A stretch of 64,000 bases of DNA from Collinsella aerofaciens (GCF_028206995.1 NZ_JAQLFL010000001.1:1-64000); one strand, 5' to 3'; shown: positions 47,742 through 56,688, counted from the first letter of the stretch. The notes: a model not told the origin generated them from the sequence alone. Numbers and translations: made by a program.

Positions 47742-48962
47742 GTGGGTAACCACTTCCGTACCTCCGGTGCGGGCGATGATGCCCCCAAGACGCAGGCAGG
47801 CGTCCAGGGCAGTCGTTTCGCCACTCCGGATTCAGAGGGCCAGCCTGTTGCTCAGGCCCCCGCTCAGCCGGCAGATCAGGCACAGCCGGCATCCGATCCC
47901 TTTGCCTACAATCCAACCAGCGATGTCGCGCTTTCCGGCGCGGCGGGTTTTGAGCCCGTTCAGGCCGTGACCGCTCGCGTGGAGCAGCCTCAGGCTGGCG
48001 CCGCCACGCCGCAGCCTACCATGGCCGCTATTCCCGACCCCATGGCCCCTGCGACGCCGGCTCCTCAGCCTGCGCAGTCCGGTCTCTTTGCCGCTATTCC
48101 CGACCCCACGCAGCCTGCTGCCCCGGTGGTCGAGAGCGATCAGGCCGCCGAGGTCGCAAGCCTCGATAACGCGCTCAACAACCCCGATTTTACGTCGGTG
48201 TTTGCGCCCATCGATCCGCAGGCCAGCCGCAAGAAGATGGCCAAGCAGGCCGGTGTCGAGCCCGTCATCCTTATGGAGCATGTCACCAAGATCTATCCGG
48301 CACAGCCCAACAAGCCTGCACTCGACGACATCAACATCGAGATCTATCCGGGCGAGTTCGTCTTCCTGGTCGGTCACTCCGGCTCGGGTAAGACCACGCT
48401 GCTGTCGACGCTCAACCGCGACGTCAAGCCGACGAGCGGCCGCATCCTGGTTGCCGGTCAGGACCTCATGAAGATCAAGAACCGCAAGGTTCCGTTCCTG
48501 CGCCGCCAGATTGGCGCCGTGTTCCAGGACTTTAAGCTTCTGCCGCAAAAGACCGCCTACGAAAACGTGGCGTTTGCCCTGCAGTGCATCGGCAAGCCCA
48601 AGGGCGTCATTCGCAGCCAGGTGCCCGAGGTGCTGCGCCTGGTCGGTCTGGCCGATCAGATGGACTCGCTGCCCGACCAGCTTTCCGGTGGCGAGCAGCA
48701 GCGCGTTGCCGTCGCCCGTGCTATGGTCAACCGTCCGCCGCTGCTGATCTGCGACGAGCCCACGGGCAACCTCGACCCGGCGATCTCGCTGGGCATCATG
48801 AAACTGCTTGAGCGTATTAACCGCACCGGCACCACCGTGATCGTCGCCACGCACGACCGCGAGATGGTCGATAGCATGCACCGTCGCGTGATCGCCCTCG
48901 AGGGCGGCCACGTCATCCGCGACCAGGAGAGGGGAGGTTACGGCAACTATGGCACCAACTAA
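47742..48962 (+). CDS. ftsE: Cell-division ATPase FtsE with long N-terminal extension
   Basis: ABC ATPase that, with FtsX, activates cell-wall hydrolases at division. The ABC domain fills residues ~172-395: Walker A GHSGSGKTTLL (about 210), signature LSGGEQQRVAVARA (about 314), Walker B LLICDEPTGNLD (about 337). In front lie ~165 extra residues rich in Ala, Pro, Gln and Asp, with two copies of AIPDP. GTG 47742 has AAGGAG; an internal ATG (48237, residue 166) would give a normal 241-aa FtsE but lacks a good ribosome-binding site. The ftsX start overlaps its end by 14 bp. Confidence 0.92.
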   Translation: MGNHFRTSGAGDDAPKTQAGVQGSRFATPDSEGQPVAQAPAQPADQAQPASDPFAYNPTSDVALSGAAGFEPVQAVTARVEQPQAGAATPQPTMAAIPDPMAPATPAPQPAQSGLFAAIPDPTQPAAPVVESDQAAEVASLDNALNNPDFTSVFAPIDPQASRKKMAKQAGVEPVILMEHVTKIYPAQPNKPALDDINIEIYPGEFVFLVGHSGSGKTTLLSTLNRDVKPTSGRILVAGQDLMKIKNRKVPFLRRQIGAVFQDFKLLPQKTAYENVAFALQCIGKPKGVIRSQVPEVLRLVGLADQMDSLPDQLSGGEQQRVAVARAMVNRPPLLICDEPTGNLDPAISLGIMKLLERINRTGTTVIVATHDREMVDSMHRRVIALEGGHVIRDQERGGYGNYGTN

Positions 48963-49869
48963 CGTGGGCTACTCCTTCAAAGAGGCAATCAGCCACTTCT
49001 TCCGTAACTGGACTACCTCGCTCGGCGCCGTCATCACGATCTTCCTTTCGCTGTTTATCATCGGCCTGTTCATCATGGGCTCTGCGATGCTGAACTCCGT
49101 GATCGGCACCGTCGAGGATCAGGTTGTCATCAACGCGTTCATTAGCGATGACGCCGATCAGGCTGATGTTCAGGCTTTTGAGGCCGAGCTTAAGACGTGG
49201 AATAACGTCAAGTCCGTGACCTATAAGGACAAGGACGACGCGCTGGCCGAGTATACGAGCAAGATGTCGGGCAACGCCGACGCCACCATGAGCGCGCTCG
49301 ATGGCCAGAACCCGCTGCCGGCTTCCTTCGCTATTGAGATGGACGATCCGTCCAAGGTCGAGAGCACGGCAAAGAAGCTCAAGAAGGATGCCGATTTCCA
49401 GAAGATCGTGGATGACGGCGACGTCAACGCGAGCGTGCTGTACGGCCAGGAGGGAGTGAGCCGCCTGTTCCAGGTGACCAACTACATCCGCATCGCCGCC
49501 GTGGTGCTCGTTGGCCTGCTGACTTTTATCGCGTTCATCTTTATCAACAACACGATTCGCCTGTCCATTACGGCGCGTCGTCGTGAGATTGCGATTATGC
49601 GTCTGGTCGGCGCCAGTAACGGCTTCATTCGTGGCCCGTTTATCACCGAGGGCGTACTGCAGGCCATTTTGGGCTCGCTGCTTTCCATCGGCGTTCTGGA
49701 GCTGCTGCGCAATCTGATGATTCCGCGTTTGCAGGAGAGCATCGGCTGGATGTCGTTTGCCCTGCCGATGCAGTACTACCTGGTGACCTATGCTGCGCTG
49801 ATTCTGGTCGGCGTGATTATCGGCCTCTTTGGTTCTGCCATCGCCATGCGTCGCTACCTGCGCGTGTAG
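48949..49869 (+). CDS. ftsX: Cell-division membrane protein FtsX
   Basis: A 306-aa permease-like partner of FtsE. The first membrane segment is near 24-46 (AVITIFLSLFIIGLFIMGSA), an extracytoplasmic domain of ~120 residues follows, then three more segments (IAAVVLVGLLTFIAFIFI; LQAILGSLLSIGVLELL; AALILVGVIIGLFG). ITARRREIAIMRLVGASNGF is the conserved cytoplasmic coupling loop. GGGGAGG precedes the ATG inside ftsE. Confidence 0.95.
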   Translation: MAPTNVGYSFKEAISHFFRNWTTSLGAVITIFLSLFIIGLFIMGSAMLNSVIGTVEDQVVINAFISDDADQADVQAFEAELKTWNNVKSVTYKDKDDALAEYTSKMSGNADATMSALDGQNPLPASFAIEMDDPSKVESTAKKLKKDADFQKIVDDGDVNASVLYGQEGVSRLFQVTNYIRIAAVVLVGLLTFIAFIFINNTIRLSITARRREIAIMRLVGASNGFIRGPFITEGVLQAILGSLLSIGVLELLRNLMIPRLQESIGWMSFALPMQYYLVTYAALILVGVIIGLFGSAIAMRRYLRV

Positions 49870-49893
49870 GCATGCCTGGAATTCATCCCTTCC

Positions 49894-49928
49894 AACGGGT
49901 CGTCTCTTATGGGGCGGCCCGTTTTTTG
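49894..49928 (+). terminator. Terminator after ftsX
   Basis: AACGGGTCG pairs with CGGCCCGTT (one wobble) and runs into TTTTTT. Confidence 0.85.
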
Positions 49929-50004
49929 ATCCCTAGGGGACGGCAGGAAAGCGAATCATTTGGGTAGACTCTTTGGAGTTCGCAATCGATAGTTAGGAGG
50001 CGCC

Positions 50005-52140
50005 ATGGGGCGCAATAACAAGCATAAGCGTGGAGCTCGCAATAAGCGCGGGCCGGTGCGCAGCGAACGCCGTCCGAGCCTGACCGGGCGCGTGCAGCTC
50101 CATGAGCACAGTGCCTATGTCATAACCGAGAATGGCGACTACAAGGTCATGGGTCGCGGCAAGCGTGAGATCATGGACGGCGATACCGTTGCCGTGAGCA
50201 TTAAGAATAGCCCGCATGGCGAGCGTCGCGCCGTGATCGAGGGCGTAGTTGAGCGCGCAGCCATAAGCGTGGTGGGTACGTACCAGACCGCCGGTCCGCT
50301 CGGTGTGATCGAGCCGCTCGATTCGCGCTTGAAGGCCGACTTCTTCATTTTGCCCGAGGATACCTCGGCGGATCGTCTGAGTGTCCACCCGGGTGATGCC
50401 GTTGTCGCGCGCATTTTGACCTACCCGACGCGCCTGGAATCGGGCACTGTGACGATCGAACGCCGCATTGGCGGAGATGACGCGCCCGATTTGGGCGTTC
50501 AATATGTGATGGCGCGTTACGGCTATACCGATAGCTATCCCGAGGCCGCGCTGGACGAGGCCGAGGGGCTTTCGCTCGATGTGTCCGCGGCGCTTAAGGA
50601 CCCGCTCCGCCGCGATCTGCGCGACCGCTTTGTCATCACGATCGACCCGGTCGACGCGCGCGACTTTGACGATGCCATTTCGTTGGAGCGCACGCCCGAG
50701 GGTGGCTACAAGCTGGGTGTGCATATCGCCGACGTTTCACACTATGTGGCTTGGGACGGGCATATCGATCTTGAGGCTCGCCATCGTACGACATCGGTGT
50801 ATCTGGCCGATCGCGTGCTTCCCATGCTGCCCGAACGCCTGTCCTGTGACCTGTGCTCGCTTCGCCCTGACGAGGACCGTCTTGCGTTTACCGTCGATAT
50901 CGAGCTCGATGCGCAGGGTCGCGTGCGGCATTACGATCCGTATTCCAGCGTGATTCGCTCGCGTGTGCGTATGGACTATGACGGCGCCGAGGCGCTGCTG
51001 GTGCGTGCCGGCGCGGTTGAGTATTCGGTGCTGGAGGGTGCAGCCGAGGATGTTGCGGCTGCCGAGACCTCGCGCGAGGAAGCGCTTGAGCGCGGTCTTG
51101 CGTGCGAGGAGGCCGCCCGCGGCTACAACATCGACCTCGGCGATTTCCTTGTCGCCGCTAACGAACTCGCCGAACTTCGCCGTCGTATTCGTCGCGCCCG
51201 CGGCTCAGTCGATTTTGACACAGCCGAGATTCGCGCTCTATTGGATGAGGACGGAGTGCCCGTGCAGATTGTGGCGCGTGAGCGTTCGTGTGCCACGTCG
51301 CTTATCGAGGAAGCCATGCTGCTCGCCAACGAGTGCGTTGCAGAGTGGCTGGCAGACCGTGATATCGAGGCCTGCTATCGTGTGCATGAGGATCCGAGCC
51401 CCGATAGCCTGCACGGTGCTGCCGTTGCGCTGGCGCAGCTAGGCATCATCGACGATCGCCGTGCTGCCGGTATTGCCCTGGGGAGCCCCGATGAGCTGCA
51501 GGCTGCAGTTGATGCTGCCGCCGGTACGGCCAACGCACCGCTCGTCAACACGCTGCTTCTGCGCAGCATGCAGCGCGCGCTGTACAAGCCGCGCAACGAG
51601 GGCCACTTTGCGCTCGCCGCGCCGTGCTACTGTCACTTTACGAGTCCCATCCGTCGCTACCCCGATCTAGTGGTGCACCGCGTGCTCAAACTGCAGTTGG
51701 CCTATGAGCAGCTCGGCGGCAAGGACGCCTTGGTCCGTACGCCGCGGCTGATCGGCAAGGGGCGTGAGTCGCTGCCGCGCATTCTGCCGCAGATCTGCCG
51801 CGCATGTAGCGATGCCGAGCGCGCGGCAGATGCCGCCAGCCATGCGACGCAAAAGATCAAGATTGCCCAGTACTATGAGGACCGTCTGGGTGAGCGCTAT
51901 GCCGGAACCGTCTCGTGGGTTAGCAGCATGGGCCTCTTTGTGCGCTTGGACCTAACACAGGTCGAGGGCCTGGTTTCAATTAAGAGCCTGGGCAACGAGT
52001 GGTTCGAGTTCGACGAGGACGCGCTTACGCTGACGGGCGCCGACACGGGGACTCGCTATGAACTGGGCCAGCGCGTGATTATCGAGGTCTCGCGCGTCAA
52101 TACCACGCGTGGACACTTGGACTTTAAGCTTATCCATTAG
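50005..52140 (+). CDS. rnr: Ribonuclease R
   Basis: A 711-aa 3'-5' exoribonuclease of the RNB family. Basic N-terminal residues (NNKHKRGARNKRG) precede cold-shock-type domains. The RNB active site is DPVDARDFDDAISL (about 214); ITSP-type motif HFTSPIRRYPDL follows near 550. An S1 domain ends the protein (GERYAGTVSWVSSMGLFVRL). RNase R acts with SmpB-tmRNA in quality control; smpB is 4 kb downstream. AGGAGG precedes the ATG. Confidence 0.95.
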   Translation: MGRNNKHKRGARNKRGPVRSERRPSLTGRVQLHEHSAYVITENGDYKVMGRGKREIMDGDTVAVSIKNSPHGERRAVIEGVVERAAISVVGTYQTAGPLGVIEPLDSRLKADFFILPEDTSADRLSVHPGDAVVARILTYPTRLESGTVTIERRIGGDDAPDLGVQYVMARYGYTDSYPEAALDEAEGLSLDVSAALKDPLRRDLRDRFVITIDPVDARDFDDAISLERTPEGGYKLGVHIADVSHYVAWDGHIDLEARHRTTSVYLADRVLPMLPERLSCDLCSLRPDEDRLAFTVDIELDAQGRVRHYDPYSSVIRSRVRMDYDGAEALLVRAGAVEYSVLEGAAEDVAAAETSREEALERGLACEEAARGYNIDLGDFLVAANELAELRRRIRRARGSVDFDTAEIRALLDEDGVPVQIVARERSCATSLIEEAMLLANECVAEWLADRDIEACYRVHEDPSPDSLHGAAVALAQLGIIDDRRAAGIALGSPDELQAAVDAAAGTANAPLVNTLLLRSMQRALYKPRNEGHFALAAPCYCHFTSPIRRYPDLVVHRVLKLQLAYEQLGGKDALVRTPRLIGKGRESLPRILPQICRACSDAERAADAASHATQKIKIAQYYEDRLGERYAGTVSWVSSMGLFVRLDLTQVEGLVSIKSLGNEWFEFDEDALTLTGADTGTRYELGQRVIIEVSRVNTTRGHLDFKLIH

Positions 52141-52165
52141 CTAAATCCCGACTCATGGTGGGGGA

Positions 52166-52200
52166 GCGGAGGGCGGTCTTTCGGGGTCGCCCTCCGCATT
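52166..52200 (+). terminator. Hairpin after rnr
   Basis: GCGGAGGGCG pairs with CGCCCTCCGC around GTCTTTCGGGGT, followed by ATTTG. Confidence 0.65.
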
Positions 52201-52259
52201 TGAATAGTGGCTACCTTGCCGTCTGCTCGGCCGCCCGCTTACCTGCTATTTGAGAGGTA

Positions 52260-52297
52260 AAACCTACCAAAATAAACCTGTCCCTTTTGGCAGGTTT
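52260..52297. repeat. 38-bp palindrome before the recombinase gene, copy 2
   Basis: AAACCTACCAAAA pairs with TTTTGGCAGGTTT (one mismatch) around TAAACCTGTCCC. It matches 40051-40088 and ends 19 bp before the recombinase start. Confidence 0.8.
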
Positions 52298-52316
52298 ACA
52301 AGAAAGCGGGGATGAG

Positions 52317-52922
52317 ATGGCGACGGTGTACGGGTATGCGCGGGTGAGTTCGCGCGATCAGAATCTGAATCGGCAGCTGGATGCGCTGGGCGCCTATGGC
52401 GTGGGCTCAGCGAATATTTATGCCGACCATGCGAGCGGCAAGGACTTCGATCGACCGCATTATCGCGAGCTGTTGCACGTCCTGGGAGACGGGGACGTGC
52501 TGGTGGTGCTTTCTATCGACCGACTTGGTCGTAATTACTCCGAGATTCTTGAGGAATGGCGACGCATTACCAAGGAGCTCGGGGTTGCCATTGTGGTATT
52601 GGACATGCCATTGCTTGACACGCGCGCTAGGGCCAGCGGCGCGCCGGATGTGACCAACACCCTGATTGCCGATATTGTGCTGCAACTGCTGAGCTACGTG
52701 GCGCAGGTGGAGCGCGAGAATATCCATCGGCGCCAGGCGGAGGGAATTGCAGCGGCGCGGGCGCGAGGGGTTCGTTTCGGTCGACCTCGCAAGCCGTGCC
52801 CTCCTCAGTTTGAGCTGGTGCGCGATAGCTATGAGGCAGGCGATATTACCCGCAGCCAGGCAGCAAAGTGCCTGGGCGTGTGCGTGGGGACGTTCGATCG
52901 CTGGATGCGCGAGGCGGGGTAG
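52317..52922 (+). CDS. Small serine recombinase (resolvase/invertase family)
   Basis: A 201-aa serine recombinase. The catalytic serine is S11 in GYARVSSRDQNLNRQ; VVLSIDRLGRNYSEILEEW holds the arginine motif and QVERENIHRRQAEGIAAARA the E-helix. A resolvase-type HTH ends the protein (RSQAAKCLGVCVGTFDRWMR). ATG 52317 follows GGGGATGAG. It stands alone, with no transposase, cargo or evident res site, so it could be a DNA invertase acting elsewhere or a remnant of a mobile element. Confidence 0.9.
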   Translation: MATVYGYARVSSRDQNLNRQLDALGAYGVGSANIYADHASGKDFDRPHYRELLHVLGDGDVLVVLSIDRLGRNYSEILEEWRRITKELGVAIVVLDMPLLDTRARASGAPDVTNTLIADIVLQLLSYVAQVERENIHRRQAEGIAAARARGVRFGRPRKPCPPQFELVRDSYEAGDITRSQAAKCLGVCVGTFDRWMREAG

Positions 52923-53026
52923 GGGTTTGCGTCGCTTTGTCGCTTCCTGTTGCGATTCAAATTTTGATACGGTGACGATGCCATTTGGGGCTACACTCGC
53001 TGATATTCAAAAAAGGAGGTTGGCCC

Positions 53027-53608
53027 TTGGCGCGCGTAAAACAAATAATCGGATGGACCGCAATTGTTCTGTTCGTTGCAACGCTGGCGGGCATCTGGGT
53101 GCTGACGGAGCAAAATGCGGTGGAGACGTCGTTGCTGAGCGAGTCCACCGCGCGTGTGGTGGAGGGTCAGGCTACGGGCGTTCAGGCTGCTGATGCCACA
53201 GGTGAAGCCCAGACAGAGAACGGAATGACCGGGGGCGCCGATTCGGCTGCCTCGAATGTCCGGTCTGGCCGACTTGCTTCCATTCGCATGTGGGTGGGCA
53301 CAAACGTCCGTCGCGTTGCCCATACCGTAGAGTTTTTCTTCGTCGGATTATTCGCCTCCGTGGTCGTGGTTTGCCTTTCCAGGCATCCGTGGAGCGTATG
53401 CTCCCGTTGCGTGCCCGTATTGCTCTTTTGCGCCGCCTGCTCCGTTGGCGATCAGGTGCATAAGATCTTTGTTCCCGGCAGGCATTTCGACGTTATCGAT
53501 TTAGGATTCGATGCTGCGGGCTATGTCACCGCCATGCTGTTGGTATTGCTGGCAGCGGCGTTGGTGCGCCATGCGACTCGGCCGATCGGCGCCCATGCGA
53601 GGCGCTAG
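53027..53608 (+). CDS. VanZ-like membrane protein
   Basis: A 193-aa protein with an N-terminal membrane segment (IIGWTAIVLFVATLAGIWVL) and three more after a ~50-residue soluble stretch. RRVAHTVEFFFVGLF and DQVHKIFVPGRHFDVIDLGF match the VanZ-like pattern (normally DExHQ..xPGR). The start is a TTG at 53027 behind AAAGGAGG. VanZ proteins are linked to glycopeptide tolerance in some hosts; family members are broad and no resistance role is implied here. Confidence 0.75.
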   Translation: MARVKQIIGWTAIVLFVATLAGIWVLTEQNAVETSLLSESTARVVEGQATGVQAADATGEAQTENGMTGGADSAASNVRSGRLASIRMWVGTNVRRVAHTVEFFFVGLFASVVVVCLSRHPWSVCSRCVPVLLFCAACSVGDQVHKIFVPGRHFDVIDLGFDAAGYVTAMLLVLLAAALVRHATRPIGAHARR

Positions 53609-53730
53609 CCTTAAGACGAGACATCGCGACTGCCTATGCTTCGACATTGACTACAATAACGGCTGCAATCGCGAGCGGTCGTCGATGTGCAGTTTTCCAG
53701 ACACCTGTTTTCTCTAAGAAAGGAAATCCC

Positions 53731-54090
53731 ATGGCGGTATTGTTTGTTGAATATCCCAAGTGCTCGACCTGTAAGAAGGCCAAGGCATGGCTGGACGAAC
53801 ATGGGGTAGAGTATATCGATCGCGATATCGTTTTGGACAATCCCACGGCTGATGAGCTTGCGACCTGGATTGCTCGTTCGGGGCTGCCGGTGCGGCGCTT
53901 CTTTAATTCGTCGGGCATGAAATATCGAGAGCTGGGCCTGAAGGCGCGTCTGGATGCGGGCATGACGGATCAGGAGTGCTACGAGCTGCTGGCGACCGAC
54001 GGCATGCTGGTCAAGCGTCCGCTACTGGTGGGCGACGACTTTGCGATTCCCGGGTTTAAGGAAGCGACCTGGACCGAGGTGCTGCTGTAG
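53731..54090 (+). CDS. ArsC/Spx-family protein
   Basis: A 119-aa thioredoxin-fold protein. YPKCSTCKKAKAWLDEHGVE carries CxxC (C11, C14), and KRPLLVGDDFAIPGF is the usual late motif. This pattern fits the Spx/MgsR/YffB branch better than classical arsenate reductases. No ars genes are nearby. ATG 53731 has AAGAAAGGA. Confidence 0.88.
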   Translation: MAVLFVEYPKCSTCKKAKAWLDEHGVEYIDRDIVLDNPTADELATWIARSGLPVRRFFNSSGMKYRELGLKARLDAGMTDQECYELLATDGMLVKRPLLVGDDFAIPGFKEATWTEVLL

Positions 54091-54097
54091 TGGCTGC

Positions 54098-54242
54098 GGA
54101 AAGTGCGTCCCGTTTTGAGCTCGGATTCCGGGACGCAGTTTCCGGTTGAAGGGGCTAGCGGAAACCGTATCCCAGTTTGAGCGGGCCTCTAGGGGAAAGC
54201 GCGTCCCGTTCTGGACGTAAATTCCGGGATGAGCTTTCCGGT
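54098..54242. repeat. Two tandem ~50-bp hairpins with GTCCCG arms
   Basis: GGAAAGTGCGTCCCG (near 54099) pairs with CGGGACGCAGTTTCC, and GGAAAGCGCGTCCCG (near 54194) with CGGGATGAGCTTTCC. They are diverged copies of one unit in direct orientation. They occupy the gap 54091-54282. Confidence 0.7.
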
Positions 54243-54282
54243 TGGCGGGCATGCGCACTATCCCGGCTGGCGGGCATATGCG

Positions 54283-54693
54283 CTAATCCTCAAGCTGTGC
54301 CCATTCGTGCGGATCGTAGACCTTTACGTGCTTGTTGGGCTTGCCGCTCCAGTACTCCTCGTCCATAAAGGGCAGATATGCCTGAACGCCAGGGCAGATA
54401 AAGGGAATCCGCTGCTGTTGCAGTCGCTCGCGCTGACGCTGCTCCAGGTGCGCCTCGGATATGACGGTCGGCATGCCGGACAACTCGACGAGGCTTGCCT
54501 GGATTCGCTTAAGGTCGGGGAGTCCCGCGTGCCATGACATCCGCATGATCAAAAAGGATGCACGGCGGTATTTTGCCTGCACCACAGTAATGGCGGGGCG
54601 CAGTGTGGGATGGATTTTGTCCCGTTCGGGCCAAAGGTCAGCAGTGATCTCGAGGCCCAGGGTCTCCCATAGGTAATCAAGCTCTTCGTCCAT
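54283..54693 (-). CDS. Hypothetical protein, 136 aa
   Basis: I do not recognise it firmly. Parts (QQQRIPFICPGVQAYLPFMDEEYW near the C-terminus, split here as one motif of QRIPFICPGVQAYLPF) resemble the N-terminal segment of some MarR-like regulators, but no HTH is present, so it may be a truncated or stand-alone version. Soluble, with two Trp-rich ends. GAGGCG precedes the ATG at 54693. Confidence 0.6.
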   Translation of the reverse strand: MDEELDYLWETLGLEITADLWPERDKIHPTLRPAITVVQAKYRRASFLIMRMSWHAGLPDLKRIQASLVELSGMPTVISEAHLEQRQRERLQQQRIPFICPGVQAYLPFMDEEYWSGKPNKHVKVYDPHEWAQLED

Positions 54694-54896
54694 GGCGCCT
54701 CGATATCTACGCGATCATTGATACTTCGATTGTGTTGCCTGGTGCTATCGTTTTCGCGGTAGAATCTGCCAACGGTTGACGGCTACCGCTCGCGGCGTTT
54801 TGCCCCTCGTGTACAGCGGTCGGCTTCACAGGTCCTTCACGGGTTGGACTAAATAAGGCCAATTTGACTGAATTTCAAAAAAGTCAAAATTGGGGC

Positions 54897-54925
54897 TTGC
54901 GTCACGGCGAGACTTCCCGTATATT
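54897..54925 (+). promoter_or_regulatory. Candidate promoter for the tRNA pair
   Basis: TTGCGT (54897-54902), a 17-bp spacer, TATATT (54920-54925), 45 bp upstream of tRNA-Gln. The rest of 54694-54969 has no gene. Confidence 0.5.
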
Positions 54926-54969
54926 TCTTTCTTGCGCAAAGGCACAGCCGAGCGCAGCGATGCAGTCAT

Positions 54970-55043
54970 TGGGATGTCGTCTAATGGCAGGACAGCGGAT
55001 TCTGGTTCCGTCAATGGGGGTTCGACTCCCTCCATCCCAGCCA
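54970..55043 (+). tRNA. tRNA-Gln (CTG)
   Basis: A full cloverleaf: acceptor TGGGATG with CATCCCA, discriminator G and encoded CCA. The anticodon stem GCGGA/TCCGT holds loop TTCTGGT, giving CTG. The T loop is GTTCGACTC. Confidence 0.93.
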
Positions 55044-55060
55044 TTGCATTTGCTACATAT

Positions 55061-55137
55061 GGCCCGTTCGTCTAGCGGTTTAGGACGCCGCCCTCTCAAG
55101 GCGGAGATCACCAGTTCGAATCTGGTACGGGCTACCA
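55061..55137 (+). tRNA. tRNA-Glu (CTC)
   Basis: Acceptor GGCCCGT with ACGGGCT (G-T at the first pair), discriminator A and encoded CCA. Anticodon stem CCGCC/GGCGG holds loop CTCTCAA, giving CTC. T loop GTTCGAATC. It is 17 bp from tRNA-Gln, so co-transcribed. Confidence 0.93.
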
Positions 55138-55147
55138 AAATTGAACG

Positions 55148-55177
55148 CCCGGGCCTCGTAAGAGACCCGGGTTTTGT
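55148..55177 (+). terminator. Terminator of the tRNA operon
   Basis: CCCGGG and its repeat, with inner CTC/GAG pairing, form a stem around GTAA, then TTTTG. Confidence 0.8.
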
Positions 55178-55231
55178 GTATTGACCGTATATACGGCGCC
55201 TGCCGTGTTTCGCTCAGATCGAGGAGTAGCC

Positions 55232-56149
55232 ATGGATCTGCCCATCAGCTTGCAAGACATCACGTATGCCGAGAACTATCTGGCGCAGGGCGACCTGGCT
55301 ACGGCGACGCCGCTGCTGGAGCGTCTGGTGGAGCTCGCCGAGGAGTATATCGACGCCGAGTGCAAGACGGAGGAGAAGCGCCAGTACTTTAGCTTCGATA
55401 GCAAGTTTGAGCGCTTGGCCTATCGCCGCGTGGAGAAGGATCCGCGCGAGCTCGTGCAGGTCGAGGTGCCGTTTGACCGCCTGTACTCTGACATGGCGTT
55501 TGCCTACATTCGCCAGCAGGATTATGTGAGTGCTCGCAACGCCTTGATGCAGGCCGTGCGCTGGGACCCCATGAACTGCAACTACCGCCTGGATCTGGCC
55601 GAGCTGTTCCGCGCTCTCGAGGACAAGCAGGAATGGGCATCGCTCTCGTTCTCGGTGCTGGAGCGTGCAAGCGATGGCAAGTGCGCCGCCCGCGCTTACG
55701 CCAATCTAGGTCAGTACTTCTTGGAGCCCGAGACCGAGAACGTTTCGGCTGCCGTGGGCTGCGCGCGTCTGGCGCTGCGCCTGGCGCCCAACGATGCGCA
55801 TACGACGCGCCTGCTCAACAAGATCCATACCACCTATCCGGATGCCGCCGATGAGAGCGACGAGCACGTGATGGGTGAACTGGCCCTGCAAGGCGTTCCG
55901 ACCTCGCCTTCGGCCGAGATTGCCATCTGCCTGATTATGTGCGCGACCGATGCTGCAAGCGACGGCGACAAGCAGGAGGCGACGCGCCTGACGGTGCGTG
56001 CTCGCGACTTGGTGGGCGAGGAGGCCTGCGCGGCGATTATTAAACTGGTGCGCGAGAGCGATGCCGAGCTCAATGCCGAGCGCAAGGCAAAGCGCGAAGC
56101 TACGGGCAAGGGTTCCGATGGCGCCAAGGAGGCCGGCGATGCCCAGTAA
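55232..56149 (+). CDS. TPR-repeat protein
   Basis: A 305-aa protein of helical repeats: AENYLAQGDLATATPLLERL, AFAYIRQQDYVSARNALMQA, YANLGQYFLEPETENVSAAV look like tetratricopeptide units. The end is charged and disordered (AERKAKREATGKGSDG). It overlaps smpB by 11 bp, so the two are translationally coupled, but no direct link to trans-translation is known to me. GAGGAG precedes the ATG at 55232. Confidence 0.75.
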   Translation: MDLPISLQDITYAENYLAQGDLATATPLLERLVELAEEYIDAECKTEEKRQYFSFDSKFERLAYRRVEKDPRELVQVEVPFDRLYSDMAFAYIRQQDYVSARNALMQAVRWDPMNCNYRLDLAELFRALEDKQEWASLSFSVLERASDGKCAARAYANLGQYFLEPETENVSAAVGCARLALRLAPNDAHTTRLLNKIHTTYPDAADESDEHVMGELALQGVPTSPSAEIAICLIMCATDAASDGDKQEATRLTVRARDLVGEEACAAIIKLVRESDAELNAERKAKREATGKGSDGAKEAGDAQ

Positions 56150-56609
56150 GCGCGAGCGCAAACTCATTTCCAAGAATCGCTCGGCACATCACGAGTACTT
56201 TATCGATGAGACGTTTGAGTGCGGTATTGAGCTGAGCGGCACCGAGGTCAAGTCGATTCGCGAGCGCGCCTGTCAGATCACTGACACTTTTGCGCTGATT
56301 CGTGGCGGCGAGTGCTGGCTCGTCGGACTGCATATCCACCCTTATAGCCATGGTGGCGTGTGGAATCGCGATCCCGACCGTCGGCGTCGTCTGCTGCTGC
56401 ACCGCAAGGAGATCGACTTTCTTGACGGCAAACTTCGCAACCGTGGTTATGCGCTGGTTCCGTTGGAGCTCTACTTTAATACCGACGGCCGCGTAAAGCT
56501 GCTGCTGGGTCTGGGTCGCGGCAAGAAGCTCTACGACAAGCGCGAGGACATGGCCAAGCGTGATGTCCAACGCGAGATCGACCGCGCCCTCAAGGAACGT
56601 AACCGGTAG
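56139..56609 (+). CDS. smpB: tmRNA-binding protein SmpB
   Basis: A 156-aa partner of tmRNA in ribosome rescue. NRSAHHEYFIDETFECGIEL and GTEVKSIRERACQITDTFAL are characteristic; the basic C-terminal tail ends KERNR. ATG 56139 follows AAGGAGG. I see no ssrA gene in the window. Confidence 0.96.
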   Translation: MPSKRERKLISKNRSAHHEYFIDETFECGIELSGTEVKSIRERACQITDTFALIRGGECWLVGLHIHPYSHGGVWNRDPDRRRRLLLHRKEIDFLDGKLRNRGYALVPLELYFNTDGRVKLLLGLGRGKKLYDKREDMAKRDVQREIDRALKERNR

Positions 56610-56621
56610 GCGCTCTATATA

Positions 56622-56688
56622 AGTTGCGGTGAGATACGGACTGTTTTGCCTGTTTGAGGGGCTATTCAGTCCCTATTTCACCGCAACT
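56622..56688. repeat. Dispersed palindrome, copy 3
   Basis: AGTTGCGGTGAGATACGGACTG and the complementary CAGTCCCTATTTCACCGCAA end pair around a divergent loop. It lies just after smpB; the inner loop differs from the copies at 14589 and 47320. Confidence 0.88.

Noticed and set aside
53731..54090. Arsenic resistance gene
   Set aside because: The CxxC pattern and context fit the Spx/YffB branch; there are no other ars genes.
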